This document shows positions 19,493-29,959 of a stretch of 64,000 nt of DNA, piece after piece. The position numbers and the translations under genes are program-made. The number at the start of each line of letters is the position of its first letter. Position 1 is the first letter of the stretch. This DNA is from Oryzicola mucosus (GTDB lineage Bacteria > Pseudomonadota > Alphaproteobacteria > Rhizobiales > Rhizobiaceae). The notes beneath the pieces were generated by a model that saw only the letters and a list, made by a program, of their open reading frames with translations, was not told where the DNA came from and ran no database searches. Location of the stretch: NCBI RefSeq assembly GCF_014534685.1, contig NZ_JACVVX010000001.1:1194501-1258500 (forward strand). The letters run 5' to 3'.

Positions 19493-20080
19493 ATGGTTGC
19501 CGAGAAGGAAGACAGCGAGGACGAAAGTCTGAGCCTGGAATGCCCCGTTCTGCGCACTGAGCGGCTGGTGATGCGCGCGCCTGTGGAAGCCGATATTCCC
19601 CAGATCGCAGCACTCGCAGACAACCGCCATGTCGCGGAAATGCTCGCGCGCATGCCGCACCCTTATGGCGAGGCGGAAGCCCGCGCCTTTCTCGCCATGA
19701 CCCGGTCGCGCCGGGGCGGGGTCTCCTACGCGCTCACGGTTGCCTCCACGGGCGAGTTCGTCGGTTGTGCCGGGCTCAACGCTACGGATCGCGGGCTCGA
19801 ACTGGGCTACTGGATCGGCGAACCCTTTTGGAAGAAGGGCTATGCTACGGAGGCCGCGCATGCGCTGGTCGACCTGGCGTTCCGGTCGACGACGACCAAT
19901 GTGCTCTACGCATCGTGCCGGGTCATCAACCCGGCGTCGCGTCGGGTGATCCACAAGTGCGGCTTCCAATATGCAGGACAGGGCATGCTGCATTCGCTGG
20001 TGGCTGGCCAGGTCCCAGTCGAGCGCTATCGCCTCGACCGCAAGACCTGGACCAGCCTGCGCACTTGGCCGCGACTGTAG
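19493..20080 (+). CDS. GNAT-family N-acetyltransferase (RimJ/RimL-like)
   Basis: 195 residues. It has the RimJ/RimL layout: LRTERLVMRAPVEADIPQIA at the start, LELGYWIGEPFWKKGYATEA as the acetyl-CoA pyrophosphate loop, and NPASRRVIHKCGFQ at the C-terminal helix. Such enzymes acetylate N-terminal amines of ribosomal proteins or small molecules. GGAGG (19481-19485) supports the ATG at 19493. Its place between rpmA and obgE is a common rhizobial arrangement. The substrate is unknown. Confidence 0.92.
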   Translation: MVAEKEDSEDESLSLECPVLRTERLVMRAPVEADIPQIAALADNRHVAEMLARMPHPYGEAEARAFLAMTRSRRGGVSYALTVASTGEFVGCAGLNATDRGLELGYWIGEPFWKKGYATEAAHALVDLAFRSTTTNVLYASCRVINPASRRVIHKCGFQYAGQGMLHSLVAGQVPVERYRLDRKTWTSLRTWPRL

Positions 20081-20086
20081 ATTTAT

Positions 20087-20115
20087 GGTCCGGCCAACCG
20101 GCCGGGCCGCCTTTT
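20087..20115 (+). terminator. Probable terminator after the GNAT gene
   Basis: GGTCCGGCC (20087-20095), loop AACC, GGCCGGGCC (20100-20108): a 9-bp stem with one G-T pair. TTTT follows after three bases. The short T-run lowers certainty. Confidence 0.5.
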
Positions 20116-20133
20116 CCTGCAAAGCATTTTTGA

Positions 20134-21234
<1,101 letters not shown>

Positions 21235-21238
21235 ACCC

Positions 21239-22411
21239 ATGTCTGCGCTTTCGCTGAAGAAATACAGGCGCATCACCGTCAAGATCGGCTCGGCGCTGTT
21301 GGTCGACCGCGCAACGGGCTTGAAGCGCGAATGGCTCGCCTCGCTGGTCGACGACATCGCCATGCTGGCGGAACGCGGCACAGATGTGCTGGTGGTTTCC
21401 TCAGGCGCCATCGCCTTGGGCCGCACGGTGCTGGGGCTTGGCAAGCGAGCGCTGAAGCTGGAGGAAAGCCAGGCGGCGGCAGCTGTCGGCCAGATCGAGC
21501 TGGCCGGTGCCTGGGCCGAGCAGCTTGCGCGGCGCGGGTTGAAGTCCGGCCAGATTTTGGTGACGCTGGGCGACACCGAGGAGCGCCGCCGCTATCTCAA
21601 TGCGCGCGCCACCATCTCCACCTTGCTCAAGTTGAAGGCGGTGCCCGTCATCAACGAGAATGACACGGTGGCCACCAGCGAAATCCGCTATGGCGACAAC
21701 GACCGGCTTGCCGCTCGGGTCGCGACCATGATGGGCGCGGACCTTCTGGTCCTGCTTTCCGATATAGACGGACTTTACACCGCACCCCCGGCGGTCGATC
21801 CGCATGCTGAGTTCATTCCGGTGGTCGATGCCATTACCTCCGACATCGAGGCCATGGCCGGCGGGGCCGCGTCGGAACTCTCGCGCGGCGGCATGCGTAC
21901 AAAGATCGATGCCGGCAAGATCGCGACAACGGCGGGAACGGCGATGATCATCACCGCCGGCAACCGCATGCATCCGTTGTCGGCTATCGAACGCGGTGAG
22001 CGCGCCACATTCTTCCGCCCGCATGGCAATCCGGTAAAAGGCTACAAGACCTGGATCGCCGGGCAGCTCGATCCTGCGGGGCGATTGACGGTAGACGACG
22101 GCGCTGTCGGCGCTTTGCAGTCGGGAAAGTCGCTGCTGCCCGCCGGCGTGCGCGCGGTCAGCGGGAATTTTTCGCGCGGCGACACCGTTGCCATCGTCTC
22201 ACCGGACGGACGCGAGATCGCGCGCGGGCTTGTTGCCTATGACGCGGCGGATGCCATAAGAATTGCCGGGCGCAAGTCGGCGGAGATCGAGGCAGTGCTT
22301 GGTTACGAGGCGCGTGCCGCCATGGTCCACCGCGACGACCTTGTCGTCACCCGAACGGACGCGGGCGTGCTGATGAAAGCGGAAGGGATAGACCATGCTC
22401 AAAGCGCATGA
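21239..22411 (+). CDS. proB: Glutamate 5-kinase
   Basis: 390 residues. It phosphorylates glutamate in the first step of proline synthesis. The amino-acid-kinase domain (about 8-260) has [30 protein letters not shown] and [13 protein letters not shown]. The C-terminal PUA domain (about 290-375) is present, as in E. coli ProB, and is linked to feedback control by proline. The ATG at 21239 is 4 bases behind obgE. The end overlaps proA by 17 bases. Confidence 0.97.
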   Translation: MSALSLKKYRRITVKIGSALLVDRATGLKREWLASLVDDIAMLAERGTDVLVVSSGAIALGRTVLGLGKRALKLEESQAAAAVGQIELAGAWAEQLARRGLKSGQILVTLGDTEERRRYLNARATISTLLKLKAVPVINENDTVATSEIRYGDNDRLAARVATMMGADLLVLLSDIDGLYTAPPAVDPHAEFIPVVDAITSDIEAMAGGAASELSRGGMRTKIDAGKIATTAGTAMIITAGNRMHPLSAIERGERATFFRPHGNPVKGYKTWIAGQLDPAGRLTVDDGAVGALQSGKSLLPAGVRAVSGNFSRGDTVAIVSPDGREIARGLVAYDAADAIRIAGRKSAEIEAVLGYEARAAMVHRDDLVVTRTDAGVLMKAEGIDHAQSA

Positions 22412-23681
22412 AAAGGTCGGCGAGGATATCGCAGCTGTTATGGCGGGCATCGGCCGCAAGGCTCGCGCCGCCGCCCGCCCGCTGGCTATCGCCGATGCCG
22501 AGCGCAAGAACGCCGCGCTCGTGGCGATGGCCGCGTCCATTGTCCGCAACGAGGAGGCTATCCTTGCTGCCAATGCTATCGACGTCGCCAATGGCGAGGA
22601 AGCCGGGCTGACCGGCTCCTTCATGGATCGGCTCAAGCTGACGCCCGCGCGCATTGCCGACATGGCGGAAGGCATTCGGGCGATTGCCGCACTGGCGGAT
22701 CCCGTCGGCGAAGTCATCGCGGAGTGGGATCGGCCCAACGGCCTGCATATCGAGCGGGTGCGCACCCCGCTCGGCGTGATCGGCGTGATCTACGAAAGCC
22801 GGCCCAATGTGACGGCGGATGCCGGCGCGCTGTGCTTGAAGGCCGGCAATCCCGTCATCCTGCGCGGGGGCTCCGATTCGCTGAATTCGTCGCTGGCGAT
22901 CCATGCCTGCATGGTCGAGGGCCTGCGCGAGGCAGGACTGCCCGAAGACGCCATTCAGCTTGTCCCCGTGCCCGACCGCGCCGCCGTCGGCGATATGCTC
23001 AAGGGGTTGGGCGGAAACATCGACGTCATCGTGCCGCGCGGAGGCCGCAGCCTGGTCGAGCGCGTGCAGAGCGAGGCGCGGGTGCCGGTGTTCGCGCATC
23101 TCGAAGGCCTTTGCCACATCTATATCGACAAATCCGCTGATCTCGCCATGGCGGTCGCGATAGCCGTCAACGCCAAGATGCGGCGCACCGGCGTGTGCGG
23201 CGCTGCCGAAACGCTGCTGTTCGACCGTGCCGTGGCAGTGACCCATGTCGTGCCGGTTCTGACGACGCTGCGTGACGCGGGGTGCGAAATCCGGGCGGAC
23301 GCGGACGTGCTGAAGCTTTTCGCCGATGCGAAACCCGCGGTCGAGGCCGACTGGATTACCGAATATCTCGATGCGATCATCTCGGTGAAACTGGTCGATG
23401 GGATCGAGGGTGCCATCGAGCATATCGAGACGCATTCCTCCCATCACACCGAAGCCGTCATCGCCGAGGATGCGGCTGTGGTCGAAAAGTTCTTCAGCGA
23501 GATCGATTCCGCCATCCTGCTGCACAATGCGTCGACCCAGTTCGCCGACGGGGGCGAGTTCGGCATGGGCGCGGAAATCGGCATTGCCACCGGCAAGATG
23601 CATGCACGCGGCCCTGTCGGCGTCGAGCAACTGACCTCGTTCAAATATCGGGTGCGCGGAACCGGGCAGGTCAGGGCGTGA
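22395..23681 (+). CDS. proA: Gamma-glutamyl phosphate reductase
   Basis: 428 residues. It reduces glutamyl-5-phosphate to glutamate semialdehyde with NADPH, the second proline step. Aldehyde-dehydrogenase superfamily signatures include [29 protein letters not shown] and [12 protein letters not shown]. The active-site Cys lies in [13 protein letters not shown]. The start overlaps proB by 17 bases, so the two are translationally coupled, matching the need to hand over the unstable intermediate. Confidence 0.97.
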   Translation: MLKAHEKVGEDIAAVMAGIGRKARAAARPLAIADAERKNAALVAMAASIVRNEEAILAANAIDVANGEEAGLTGSFMDRLKLTPARIADMAEGIRAIAALADPVGEVIAEWDRPNGLHIERVRTPLGVIGVIYESRPNVTADAGALCLKAGNPVILRGGSDSLNSSLAIHACMVEGLREAGLPEDAIQLVPVPDRAAVGDMLKGLGGNIDVIVPRGGRSLVERVQSEARVPVFAHLEGLCHIYIDKSADLAMAVAIAVNAKMRRTGVCGAAETLLFDRAVAVTHVVPVLTTLRDAGCEIRADADVLKLFADAKPAVEADWITEYLDAIISVKLVDGIEGAIEHIETHSSHHTEAVIAEDAAVVEKFFSEIDSAILLHNASTQFADGGEFGMGAEIGIATGKMHARGPVGVEQLTSFKYRVRGTGQVRA

Positions 23682-23786
23682 CGCTGCCTCCGCTCGGTTC
23701 GATCTGAACGACAGTGCTTTACGGCTCCAACATGGAATGCAGTTGTCGCCGTGCGATTCTGCTTTCGACCGCGAGAGTGTGAACGC

Positions 23787-24413
23787 ATGGCATTGTCGGA
23801 CATCCCATCCCGCTACCTCCGCATGCCCTATGTCGAAAAAGGCATGCAGGTGGGGCTGTTCGGCGGCTCGTTCAATCCGCCCCATGCCGGCCATGCGCTG
23901 GTAGCCGAAATTGCGCTGCGCCGCCTTGCGCTCGACCAGCTCTGGTGGATGGTGACGCCGGGCAACCCTCTCAAGAGCACGCGCGAACTCGCGCCGCTCA
24001 AGGATCGGCTGGAGCGGTCGGAGAAAATCGCGACCGACCCGCGCATCAAGGTCACCGCCTTCGAGGCGAGCTACAATGTCCGCTACACCGCCGACACACT
24101 GGAACTGGTCAAGGCGCGCAATCCCGGCGTGGATTTCGTCTGGGTCATGGGCGCCGACAATCTCGCGCAATTCCACCGCTGGCAGCGCTGGCGACAGATT
24201 GCCTCCACCTTCCCGATCGCGGTGATCGACCGCCCCGGCGCGACGCTGTCTTTCCTGTCGTCGGTGGTGGCCAAAACCTTCGACTATGCGCGGGTGGACG
24301 AGGCAGACGCGCCGCGCCTGGCGCGGATCAAGGCGCCAGCCTGGACGTTCATCCACGGTCCGCGCTCGCCCTTGTCGTCGACCGCGATCAGGAACGGCAA
24401 GTCGAGCGGTTAA
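23787..24413 (+). CDS. nadD: Nicotinate-nucleotide adenylyltransferase
   Basis: 208 residues. It makes deamido-NAD from NaMN and ATP. The nucleotidyltransferase motif GLFGGSFNPPHAGHALVA lies near the N terminus. WVMGADNLAQFHRWQRW and the C-terminal SPLSSTAIRNG (ISSTxIR-like) are present. Starts at 23751, 23787 or 23823 are possible; 23787 (MALSDIPS) is a compromise because none has a strong ribosome-binding site. The nadD-rsfS-rlmH order is conserved in rhizobia. Confidence 0.93.
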   Translation: MALSDIPSRYLRMPYVEKGMQVGLFGGSFNPPHAGHALVAEIALRRLALDQLWWMVTPGNPLKSTRELAPLKDRLERSEKIATDPRIKVTAFEASYNVRYTADTLELVKARNPGVDFVWVMGADNLAQFHRWQRWRQIASTFPIAVIDRPGATLSFLSSVVAKTFDYARVDEADAPRLARIKAPAWTFIHGPRSPLSSTAIRNGKSSG

Positions 24414-24505
24414 AAAGGTCGCGTTGAGATATCATCATCTGGAGTAAAGTTTTGATCGTTCGGTCGTCTTGAAACTGTTGCAGGACTCTGCCTATCTAAC
24501 AAGTG

Positions 24506-24522
24506 TCACCGGAAAGGTGATT
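24506..24522 (+). promoter_or_regulatory. Hairpin over the rsfS ribosome-binding site
   Basis: TCACC (24506-24510), loop GGAAA, GGTGA (24516-24520). The Shine-Dalgarno AAAGGTGAT (24513-24521) is partly in the stem and touches the TTG start, so folding would mask it. Confidence 0.4.
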
Positions 24523-24962
24523 TGGTTGTTCTTGTTTCGGAAGGAAAGACACTGAGAACAGCACTGCGGAAGAAGGCCGACATCGTGCCTTCACCGGCCG
24601 GGATCAGCGGAAGCGACGCCGTGTCCCGTGCCCTCGAAATAGTCCTTGCCAGTCTGGACGACTCCAAGGCCGAAAACATCGTCTCTATCGACATACAGCG
24701 GAAATCGAGCCTCGGCGACTATATGGTCGTTGCGTCGGGTCGATCGCACCGCCATGTGGCGGCCGTGTCGGACCACCTGCTCAAGGCGCTGAAGGATGCC
24801 GGTTTCGGCACCGCCCGCGTCGAAGGGCTGGCGGGTGCCGACTGGGTCCTGATCGATTCGGGCGATGTCATCGTGCATGTGTTCCGTCCGGAAGTGAGGG
24901 AGTTCTACAACATCGAAAAGATGTGGATGGCTCCCGACCTCGGTGAAGAAACGCTGCACTGA
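24522..24962 (+). CDS. rsfS: Ribosome silencing factor RsfS
   Basis: 146 residues. RsfS binds L14 on the 50S subunit and blocks subunit joining in starvation. Conserved features are IVSIDIQRKSSLGDYMVVASG, SDHLLKAL and GADWVLIDSGDVIVHVF followed by REFYNIEKMW. The start is uncertain: TTG at 24522 directly follows AAAGGTGAT, a strong anti-Shine-Dalgarno match, but the spacer is short. A downstream GTG would shorten the unconserved ~25-residue N terminus. rlmH follows 6 bases later. Confidence 0.93.
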   Translation: MVVLVSEGKTLRTALRKKADIVPSPAGISGSDAVSRALEIVLASLDDSKAENIVSIDIQRKSSLGDYMVVASGRSHRHVAAVSDHLLKALKDAGFGTARVEGLAGADWVLIDSGDVIVHVFRPEVREFYNIEKMWMAPDLGEETLH

Positions 24963-24968
24963 GCCTGG

Positions 24969-25451
24969 ATGAAAGTCGCGGTACATGTCGTGGGCCGGAT
25001 GAAGGCCGGCCCCGAAAAGGAACTTGCGGACCGTTATTTCGACCGTTTCGCAAAAAGCGCCGCGTCTCTCGGATTTGATTTCGGCGGCATCACTGAGACC
25101 GTCGAAAGCCGTGCGCGCGACGTCGACGAACGTCGCCGCGAGGAAGCCGGCAAGCTGCGTGCCGCCATGGCACCGGGCAGCGCCCTGATCCTGCTGGATG
25201 AGCGCGGAAAAAATATTTCCTCCCAGATTTTTGCCGACCGCATTGCCGCCATTCGCGACGGTGGCCAGAAATCCCTCATGCTCGCCATCGGCGGGCCGGA
25301 TGGGCACGACGAGACGCTGCGATCGGAAGCGTCGCTGCTGGTCTCGTTCGGAGCGGCGACTTGGCCGCACCAGATGGTGCGAATCATGCTGGGCGAACAA
25401 CTCTATCGAGCGGCGACGATCCTGTCGGGACACCCCTACCATAGGGCGTAG
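24969..25451 (+). CDS. rlmH: 23S rRNA (pseudouridine-1915-N3)-methyltransferase RlmH
   Basis: 160 residues, full length for the SPOUT methyltransferase RlmH, which methylates the pseudouridine at 1915 in helix 69 of 23S rRNA. Family features are GSALILLDERGKNISSQIFA, the knot loop LMLAIGGPDGHDE and a C-terminal HQMVRIMLGEQLYRAATI ending in HPYHRA. It is 6 bases behind rsfS, and both act on the large subunit. Confidence 0.97.
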   Translation: MKVAVHVVGRMKAGPEKELADRYFDRFAKSAASLGFDFGGITETVESRARDVDERRREEAGKLRAAMAPGSALILLDERGKNISSQIFADRIAAIRDGGQKSLMLAIGGPDGHDETLRSEASLLVSFGAATWPHQMVRIMLGEQLYRAATILSGHPYHRA

Positions 25452-25563
25452 CGGTCTGCGGGAAAGAACCCTGCGCCCGGAATTCGCCAAAATCCACCGT
25501 CAGGCATGCCTGTGGTGAGGCGGCCGATCATGGTTGATGGTTCGTTAACACAGCCGATCTACA

Positions 25564-26907
25564 ATGCCGCCGACGCAAACGGAACGCCGGATGATCTTCT
25601 GCCGGAACAGCCATGGACGGATGCCTCTGCCGCGCTGCCTTGTCGCGGCGGTCATGTTCCTGTGTGCGGTCCAGGCCGGTCATACGCAGGACGCTCCGGC
25701 ATCCAATCCGGACGCCACACGCGCTGAATACGAAACCATCTCCAACGAGATAACGTTGTCGGCCGAACGCCTGGAGCGTCTCGCCGACGATATTGCGGGG
25801 GTGAAGAAGGATCATGCCAGCATCACCGCCTCGCTGATCCAGTCGGCCAAGACCGAGCGCAAGCTGGGGGAGGATATCGAGGTCATCGGCGGCAAGATGG
25901 AAGTCCTCAAGCGGCAGGAGGACGGCATCCGCACCTCGCTCGCCGCGCGCAGCGCTGTGCTCGCCGAGGTGCTGGGCGCGCTGCAGCGCATGGGTCTCAA
26001 CCCGCCGCCCGCCATTCTGGTGAAGCCGGAAGACGCCCTGTCGTCGGTCCGCAGCGCCATTCTCCTGGGTGCCGTGGTGCCGGAACTGCGGGAAGAAACC
26101 GATATTCTGATCGCCGATCTTCGCGAGCTCTCAAAAGTCACGGCGTCCATCGAAGCCGAGCGGACGCGGCTTACGGCGGCCATGGAAGAACAGGCAGCCG
26201 AGAAAAAACGCCTCGAACTTTTGATGGAAGAAAAGGTGCGGCTGCAGAGCGCAACCGAGCTGGCTCTGGTCGACGAGAGGAAACGCTCAGCTGAGCTGGC
26301 GAGCCGGGCGGAGAGCCTGCGCGACCTGATCGCATCCGCCGAGCGCGAGGCGGCAAAACGCCAGGCGGCGGAAGCCGCCGCGCAGAAGGCATTGGAAGAA
26401 GCCGAACGCCGCCACGCGGAGCTCGCTTCGCTGCCGGTTCCCAAGGCCAACAGGCTGGTGGCTTCGACTCCGTTTTCGCTGATGCGCGGTCAGGTCGCAC
26501 TTCCCGTTGTCGGCAAAGTCATGCGACGTTTCGGCAGCTCCGATGGTAACGGCGGCGTGATGCTTGGCGACATGGTTGCGACACAATCCAACGCCATCGT
26601 CACAGCGCCTATGGATGGGAGCGTTTTGTATGCAGGTCCGTTCCGTTCTTACGGGCAACTCTTGATCCTGAACGCCGGGGATGGCTATCATGTCGTCCTG
26701 GCGGGGATGACCAGAATCAATGTCGCGCCGGGGCAGTCCGTTTTATCGGGTGAGCCGATCGGTGCGATGGGAGAGGCCAGGGTGGCTGATATGTCGAACT
26801 CTGGCGCTGAAGTTGCGACACCGGAGCTCTATGTAGAGTTCCGTAAGGATGGAAAACCCGTCGATCCAGCTCCGTGGTGGGCGGACCGTATTTCTGGAAG
26901 GACCTGA
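25564..26907 (+). CDS. EnvC-like murein hydrolase activator (degenerate LytM domain)
   Basis: 447 residues from this ATG; later in-frame ATGs (MIFCRNSH at 25591, MPLPRCLV at 25621) may be the true start, placing a signal peptide ending VQAGHTQ near the N terminus. A coiled coil runs from about 50 to 290. A C-terminal M23/LytM domain (about 310-440) follows, but its zinc ligands are mostly absent: the HxxxD strand reads GGVMLGDMVAT and the HxH strand reads GYHVVLAGM. This matches EnvC, which does not cleave but activates amidases at the septum. ctpA starts 1 base after the stop. Confidence 0.9.
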   Translation: MPPTQTERRMIFCRNSHGRMPLPRCLVAAVMFLCAVQAGHTQDAPASNPDATRAEYETISNEITLSAERLERLADDIAGVKKDHASITASLIQSAKTERKLGEDIEVIGGKMEVLKRQEDGIRTSLAARSAVLAEVLGALQRMGLNPPPAILVKPEDALSSVRSAILLGAVVPELREETDILIADLRELSKVTASIEAERTRLTAAMEEQAAEKKRLELLMEEKVRLQSATELALVDERKRSAELASRAESLRDLIASAEREAAKRQAAEAAAQKALEEAERRHAELASLPVPKANRLVASTPFSLMRGQVALPVVGKVMRRFGSSDGNGGVMLGDMVATQSNAIVTAPMDGSVLYAGPFRSYGQLLILNAGDGYHVVLAGMTRINVAPGQSVLSGEPIGAMGEARVADMSNSGAEVATPELYVEFRKDGKPVDPAPWWADRISGRT

Positions 26908-26908
26908 A

Positions 26909-28234
26909 ATGATGCGTAAACTGTCGCTTCTTCTTGCCGGGGCCTTGATGGGCGCCTCCGCGATGAGCCTCATCCAGGGCGGCGCGAGCGCGACGGCGAA
27001 TGCGGCGGCTTCGGACACCTACAAGCAGCTTTCGATCTTCGGAGATATCTTCGAACGGGTCCGCGGCCAGTATGTGACCCCGCCGGACGACAAGTCGCTG
27101 GTCGAAAACGCCATCAACGGCATGCTGACCTCGCTCGACCCGCATTCGTCCTACATGAACGCGGAAGCCGCCAAGGACATGCGCGTCCAGACCAAGGGTG
27201 AGTTCGGCGGTCTAGGCATCGAAGTGACGATGGAGAACGAACTCGTCAAGGTCATCACCCCCATCGACGATACGCCCGCTGCCAAGGCCGGCGTTCTGGC
27301 AGGCGATTACATTTCAAAGATCGACGGTCAGGAAGTGCGTGGTCTGACGTTGAACGATGCAGTCGAGAAGATGCGCGGGCTGGTCAACACCCCGATCAAG
27401 CTCGAAATCCTGCGCGAAGGCGCCGACAAGCCGATCAACATCGAGGTGGTCCGCGATATCATCAAGGTCAAGGCGGTCAAGTTCCGCGTCGAAAACGACG
27501 TCGGCTACATGAAGGTGACCTCGTTCACGGAAAAGACCTTCGACGATCTGCAGGCCGCCATCGCCACGATCAAGAAGGACATTCCTGCCGATAAGCTCAA
27601 GGGCTATGTCCTCGATCTGCGCCTCAACCCTGGCGGTTTGCTCGATCAGGCGGTCAGCGTTTCCGATGCGTTCCTCGACCGTGGCGAGGTGGTTTCCACC
27701 CGTGGCCGCGATCCGAAGGATGTCACGCGCTTCGACTCCCGTCCCGGCGATCTGATCGACGGCAAGCCGCTGATCGTCCTGATCAATGGCGGTTCGGCGA
27801 GTGCGTCCGAGATCGTCGCGGGCGCGCTGCAGGATCATCGCCGCGCGACGGTGGTTGGTACGCAGTCCTTCGGCAAGGGCTCGGTGCAGACCATCATTCC
27901 TCTCGCCGAGAACGGTGCTTTGCGTCTGACCACGGCGCTGTATTACACGCCGTCGGGCAAGTCGATCCAGGGCAAGGGCATCTCGCCCGACGTCAAGGTC
28001 GACCAGCCGCTGCCGGATGAACTCAAGGGCCAGGACGTCACGCGTGGCGAGTCCGAACTGAAGGGTCACATCAAGGGCGTGGAGGAGAGCGACGAGGGTT
28101 CGGGTTCGTCGGCCTATGTGCCGCCGGAGCCCAAGGATGATCTGCAACTGAACTACGCGCTCGATCTGTTGCGCGGCGTGAAGACGGATCCGTCCTTCCC
28201 GCCGAACCCGCAAAAGGCCGTGATGAACCAGTAA
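26909..28234 (+). CDS. ctpA: S41-family C-terminal processing protease CtpA
   Basis: 441 residues. A signal peptide or anchor (1-33) is followed by an S41 N-terminal helical part, a PDZ domain (about 95-175) and the protease domain. The Ser/Lys dyad aligns with E. coli Tsp: Ser298 in GGSASASEI and Lys323 in FGKGSVQ, 25 residues apart as in Tsp. It degrades periplasmic proteins, often lytic enzymes or their activators. GAAGGA 6 bases before 26909 supports the start. A Pro/Gly/Ser-rich tail ends the protein. The gene is 1 base behind the EnvC-like gene. Confidence 0.95.
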   Translation: MMRKLSLLLAGALMGASAMSLIQGGASATANAAASDTYKQLSIFGDIFERVRGQYVTPPDDKSLVENAINGMLTSLDPHSSYMNAEAAKDMRVQTKGEFGGLGIEVTMENELVKVITPIDDTPAAKAGVLAGDYISKIDGQEVRGLTLNDAVEKMRGLVNTPIKLEILREGADKPINIEVVRDIIKVKAVKFRVENDVGYMKVTSFTEKTFDDLQAAIATIKKDIPADKLKGYVLDLRLNPGGLLDQAVSVSDAFLDRGEVVSTRGRDPKDVTRFDSRPGDLIDGKPLIVLINGGSASASEIVAGALQDHRRATVVGTQSFGKGSVQTIIPLAENGALRLTTALYYTPSGKSIQGKGISPDVKVDQPLPDELKGQDVTRGESELKGHIKGVEESDEGSGSSAYVPPEPKDDLQLNYALDLLRGVKTDPSFPPNPQKAVMNQ

Positions 28235-28267
28235 GGTTCTGCGTAGCATTCACAGAGTTTCAATTCC

Positions 28268-28297
28268 CTGCCGGAGACGCGAGTCTCCGGCAGTTTT
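28268..28297 (+). terminator. Rho-independent terminator after ctpA
   Basis: Perfect 11-bp stem CTGCCGGAGAC (28268-28278), GCGA loop, GTCTCCGGCAG (28283-28293), then TTTT. Confidence 0.85.
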
Positions 28298-28361
28298 GAT
28301 TTATAGACGTTCAGCGTATCGATATCTCCGCATCTGCCATCACCGAAAGAGGCTGAAATCC

Positions 28362-28883
28362 ATGTCGAAGAAGAAAGTCGTCGACCCACGCGACCTGCCA
28401 TACCGGCCCTGCGTCGGCATTATGGTGCTGAACGGCCAAGGATTGGTCTGGGCCGGTCATCGGCTGGTCGACGAGCTCAGCGAAATGACCGGAGCTGACA
28501 AATTGTGGCAGATGCCGCAAGGCGGTATTGACAAGGGCGAGGATCCGCTGCCGGCCGCGCTGCGCGAACTCTACGAGGAAACCGGTATGCGCAGCGTGAC
28601 GCTGCTCGCCGAAGCCCTGGAGTGGATCAATTATGATCTGCCGGAGCACATGATGGGCATCGCGCTCAATGGCAAGTATCGTGGCCAAACACAGAAATGG
28701 TTTGCCTTCCGCTTCGAGGGAGACGAAAGCGAAATCGCCATCAACCCGCCGCCGGGAGGCCACGAGGCCGAATTCGATCGTTGGGAGTGGAAACCGATGC
28801 AGGAACTTCCCGACCTCATCGTTCCGTTCAAGCGCAAGGTCTATGACGAAGTGGTCGCCGCTTTCCGGCACCTGGCTGGATAG
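28362..28883 (+). CDS. rppH: RNA pyrophosphohydrolase
   Basis: 173 residues. RppH removes pyrophosphate from 5' triphosphate RNA ends and so starts mRNA decay. The Nudix box [22 protein letters not shown] is complete, preceded by [21 protein letters not shown] and followed by YDLPEHM and [11 protein letters not shown], which are typical RppH segments. The ATG at 28362 follows AGAGG by 9 bases. It lies behind the ctpA terminator, so it may have its own promoter. Confidence 0.95.
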   Translation: MSKKKVVDPRDLPYRPCVGIMVLNGQGLVWAGHRLVDELSEMTGADKLWQMPQGGIDKGEDPLPAALRELYEETGMRSVTLLAEALEWINYDLPEHMMGIALNGKYRGQTQKWFAFRFEGDESEIAINPPPGGHEAEFDRWEWKPMQELPDLIVPFKRKVYDEVVAAFRHLAG

Positions 28884-28919
28884 GCGAGCAGCCTGGCCGG
28901 CCGCGCCGCTTGGATCACT

Positions 28920-29801
28920 CTATATGAACAGCGCACGTTCACGCTCGACCGCCTTGGTGATGTAGCCGGCAACCGTCTGGATACGCCGCAGCGGGCGGAC
29001 CGATTCATGATAGATGAGCCAATAGGCTCGGCGGATGGGCGGCGCCACCGGCACAGGCACCAGTTCCTCGAAGGTGCGCGCGATGAAGCTGTGCAGGATG
29101 CCGATGCCCGCGCCCGCCCGGACGGCTTCGACCTGGCCGAGCGCCGATGAAATCGAAAACGCCGAGTCCCAATCGGGGCTGAATTCGGACGCATAGTCCA
29201 GCGACTGGCTCACCACGAGGTCGGGCACGTAGCCGATCAGACTATGCTTGGCCAAGTCCTCCTGCGATGCCGGCAGGCCGTGCTTTTCAGCGTAGCCGCG
29301 CGAAACATAGAGACCCAGCGTGTAGTCCACCAGCTTGCCCGCAACGAGCCGGCCTTCGCTCGGCCGTTCCGTGGTGATAACGATATCGGCCTCGCGCCGC
29401 GACAGCGAGAAGGATCGCGGCACCGGTACGAGTTGGATGCGCAGGCCCTGATGCAGTGTCGTCAACGGCCCGAGACGCGGAGCCAGGAAAGCGACGCCAA
29501 AGCCATCCGGCGCACCGATGCGCACCGTGCCCGAAATATCGTCGCCTTCGCCCGAGACCTCGGCCCGGGCGGCGATCATGTCGGCTTCCATCCGTTCGGC
29601 GATGCCGAGAAACCGCTCGCCCGCCGGCGTCAATTCGCTGCCGGTGGTCAGCCGCCGGAAAAGCTTGGCATGCAGCGCCTCCTCCAAGGCCGCGATGCGC
29701 CTGGAAACCGTCGCATGGTTCAGTTCCAGTCGCCGTGCCGCACCGAGAATCTGGCCGGCGCGCGCAACTGCGAGGAAAATACGAACGTCATCCCAATTCA
29801 T
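28920..29801 (-). CDS. LysR-family transcriptional regulator
   Basis: 293 residues. The N-terminal winged helix (MNWDDVRIFLAVARAGQIL...LNHATVSRRIAALEEAL) matches LysR, and the effector domain covers about 90-290. GGAG 6 bases before 29801 decides the start; the in-frame ATGs upstream are less well placed. It is divergent from mmsA with a 158-base shared gap, the usual layout of a LysR regulator and its target, so control of mmsA is likely but not shown. The effector is unknown. Confidence 0.93.
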   Translation of the reverse strand: MNWDDVRIFLAVARAGQILGAARRLELNHATVSRRIAALEEALHAKLFRRLTTGSELTPAGERFLGIAERMEADMIAARAEVSGEGDDISGTVRIGAPDGFGVAFLAPRLGPLTTLHQGLRIQLVPVPRSFSLSRREADIVITTERPSEGRLVAGKLVDYTLGLYVSRGYAEKHGLPASQEDLAKHSLIGYVPDLVVSQSLDYASEFSPDWDSAFSISSALGQVEAVRAGAGIGILHSFIARTFEELVPVPVAPPIRRAYWLIYHESVRPLRRIQTVAGYITKAVERERALFI

Positions 29802-29959
29802 TGCCAGCTCCATTCGCTGGCAGGATATCATTTGCGGCAATTAATGCCCAAGCGCCATTTGCTGTTTATTTCACGCACATCGGATGGTTTTCCCCTGCGC
29901 GTTGCATTGCCTGGCTCAAAGGGCAACAATGCCCGAATAATCCTTCAGGGAGCGAAACA
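29802..29959. promoter_or_regulatory. Shared LysR/mmsA control region
   Basis: 158 bases between divergent starts. It holds a dyad GGCA-ATTAA-TGCC (29836-29848) and a direct repeat CATTTGC (29829-29835 and 29856-29862). These are plausible LysR contact sites; no clear -35/-10 pair was found. Confidence 0.4.

Noticed and set aside
22347-24356. 669-codon minus-strand open frame across proA and nadD
   Set aside because: Spans two genuine genes on the other strand and reads as an arginine/histidine-rich shadow.
29456-29959. In-frame upstream extension of mmsA
   Set aside because: It would run antisense through the LysR gene; AGGGAG before 29960 and the family N terminus fix the start there.
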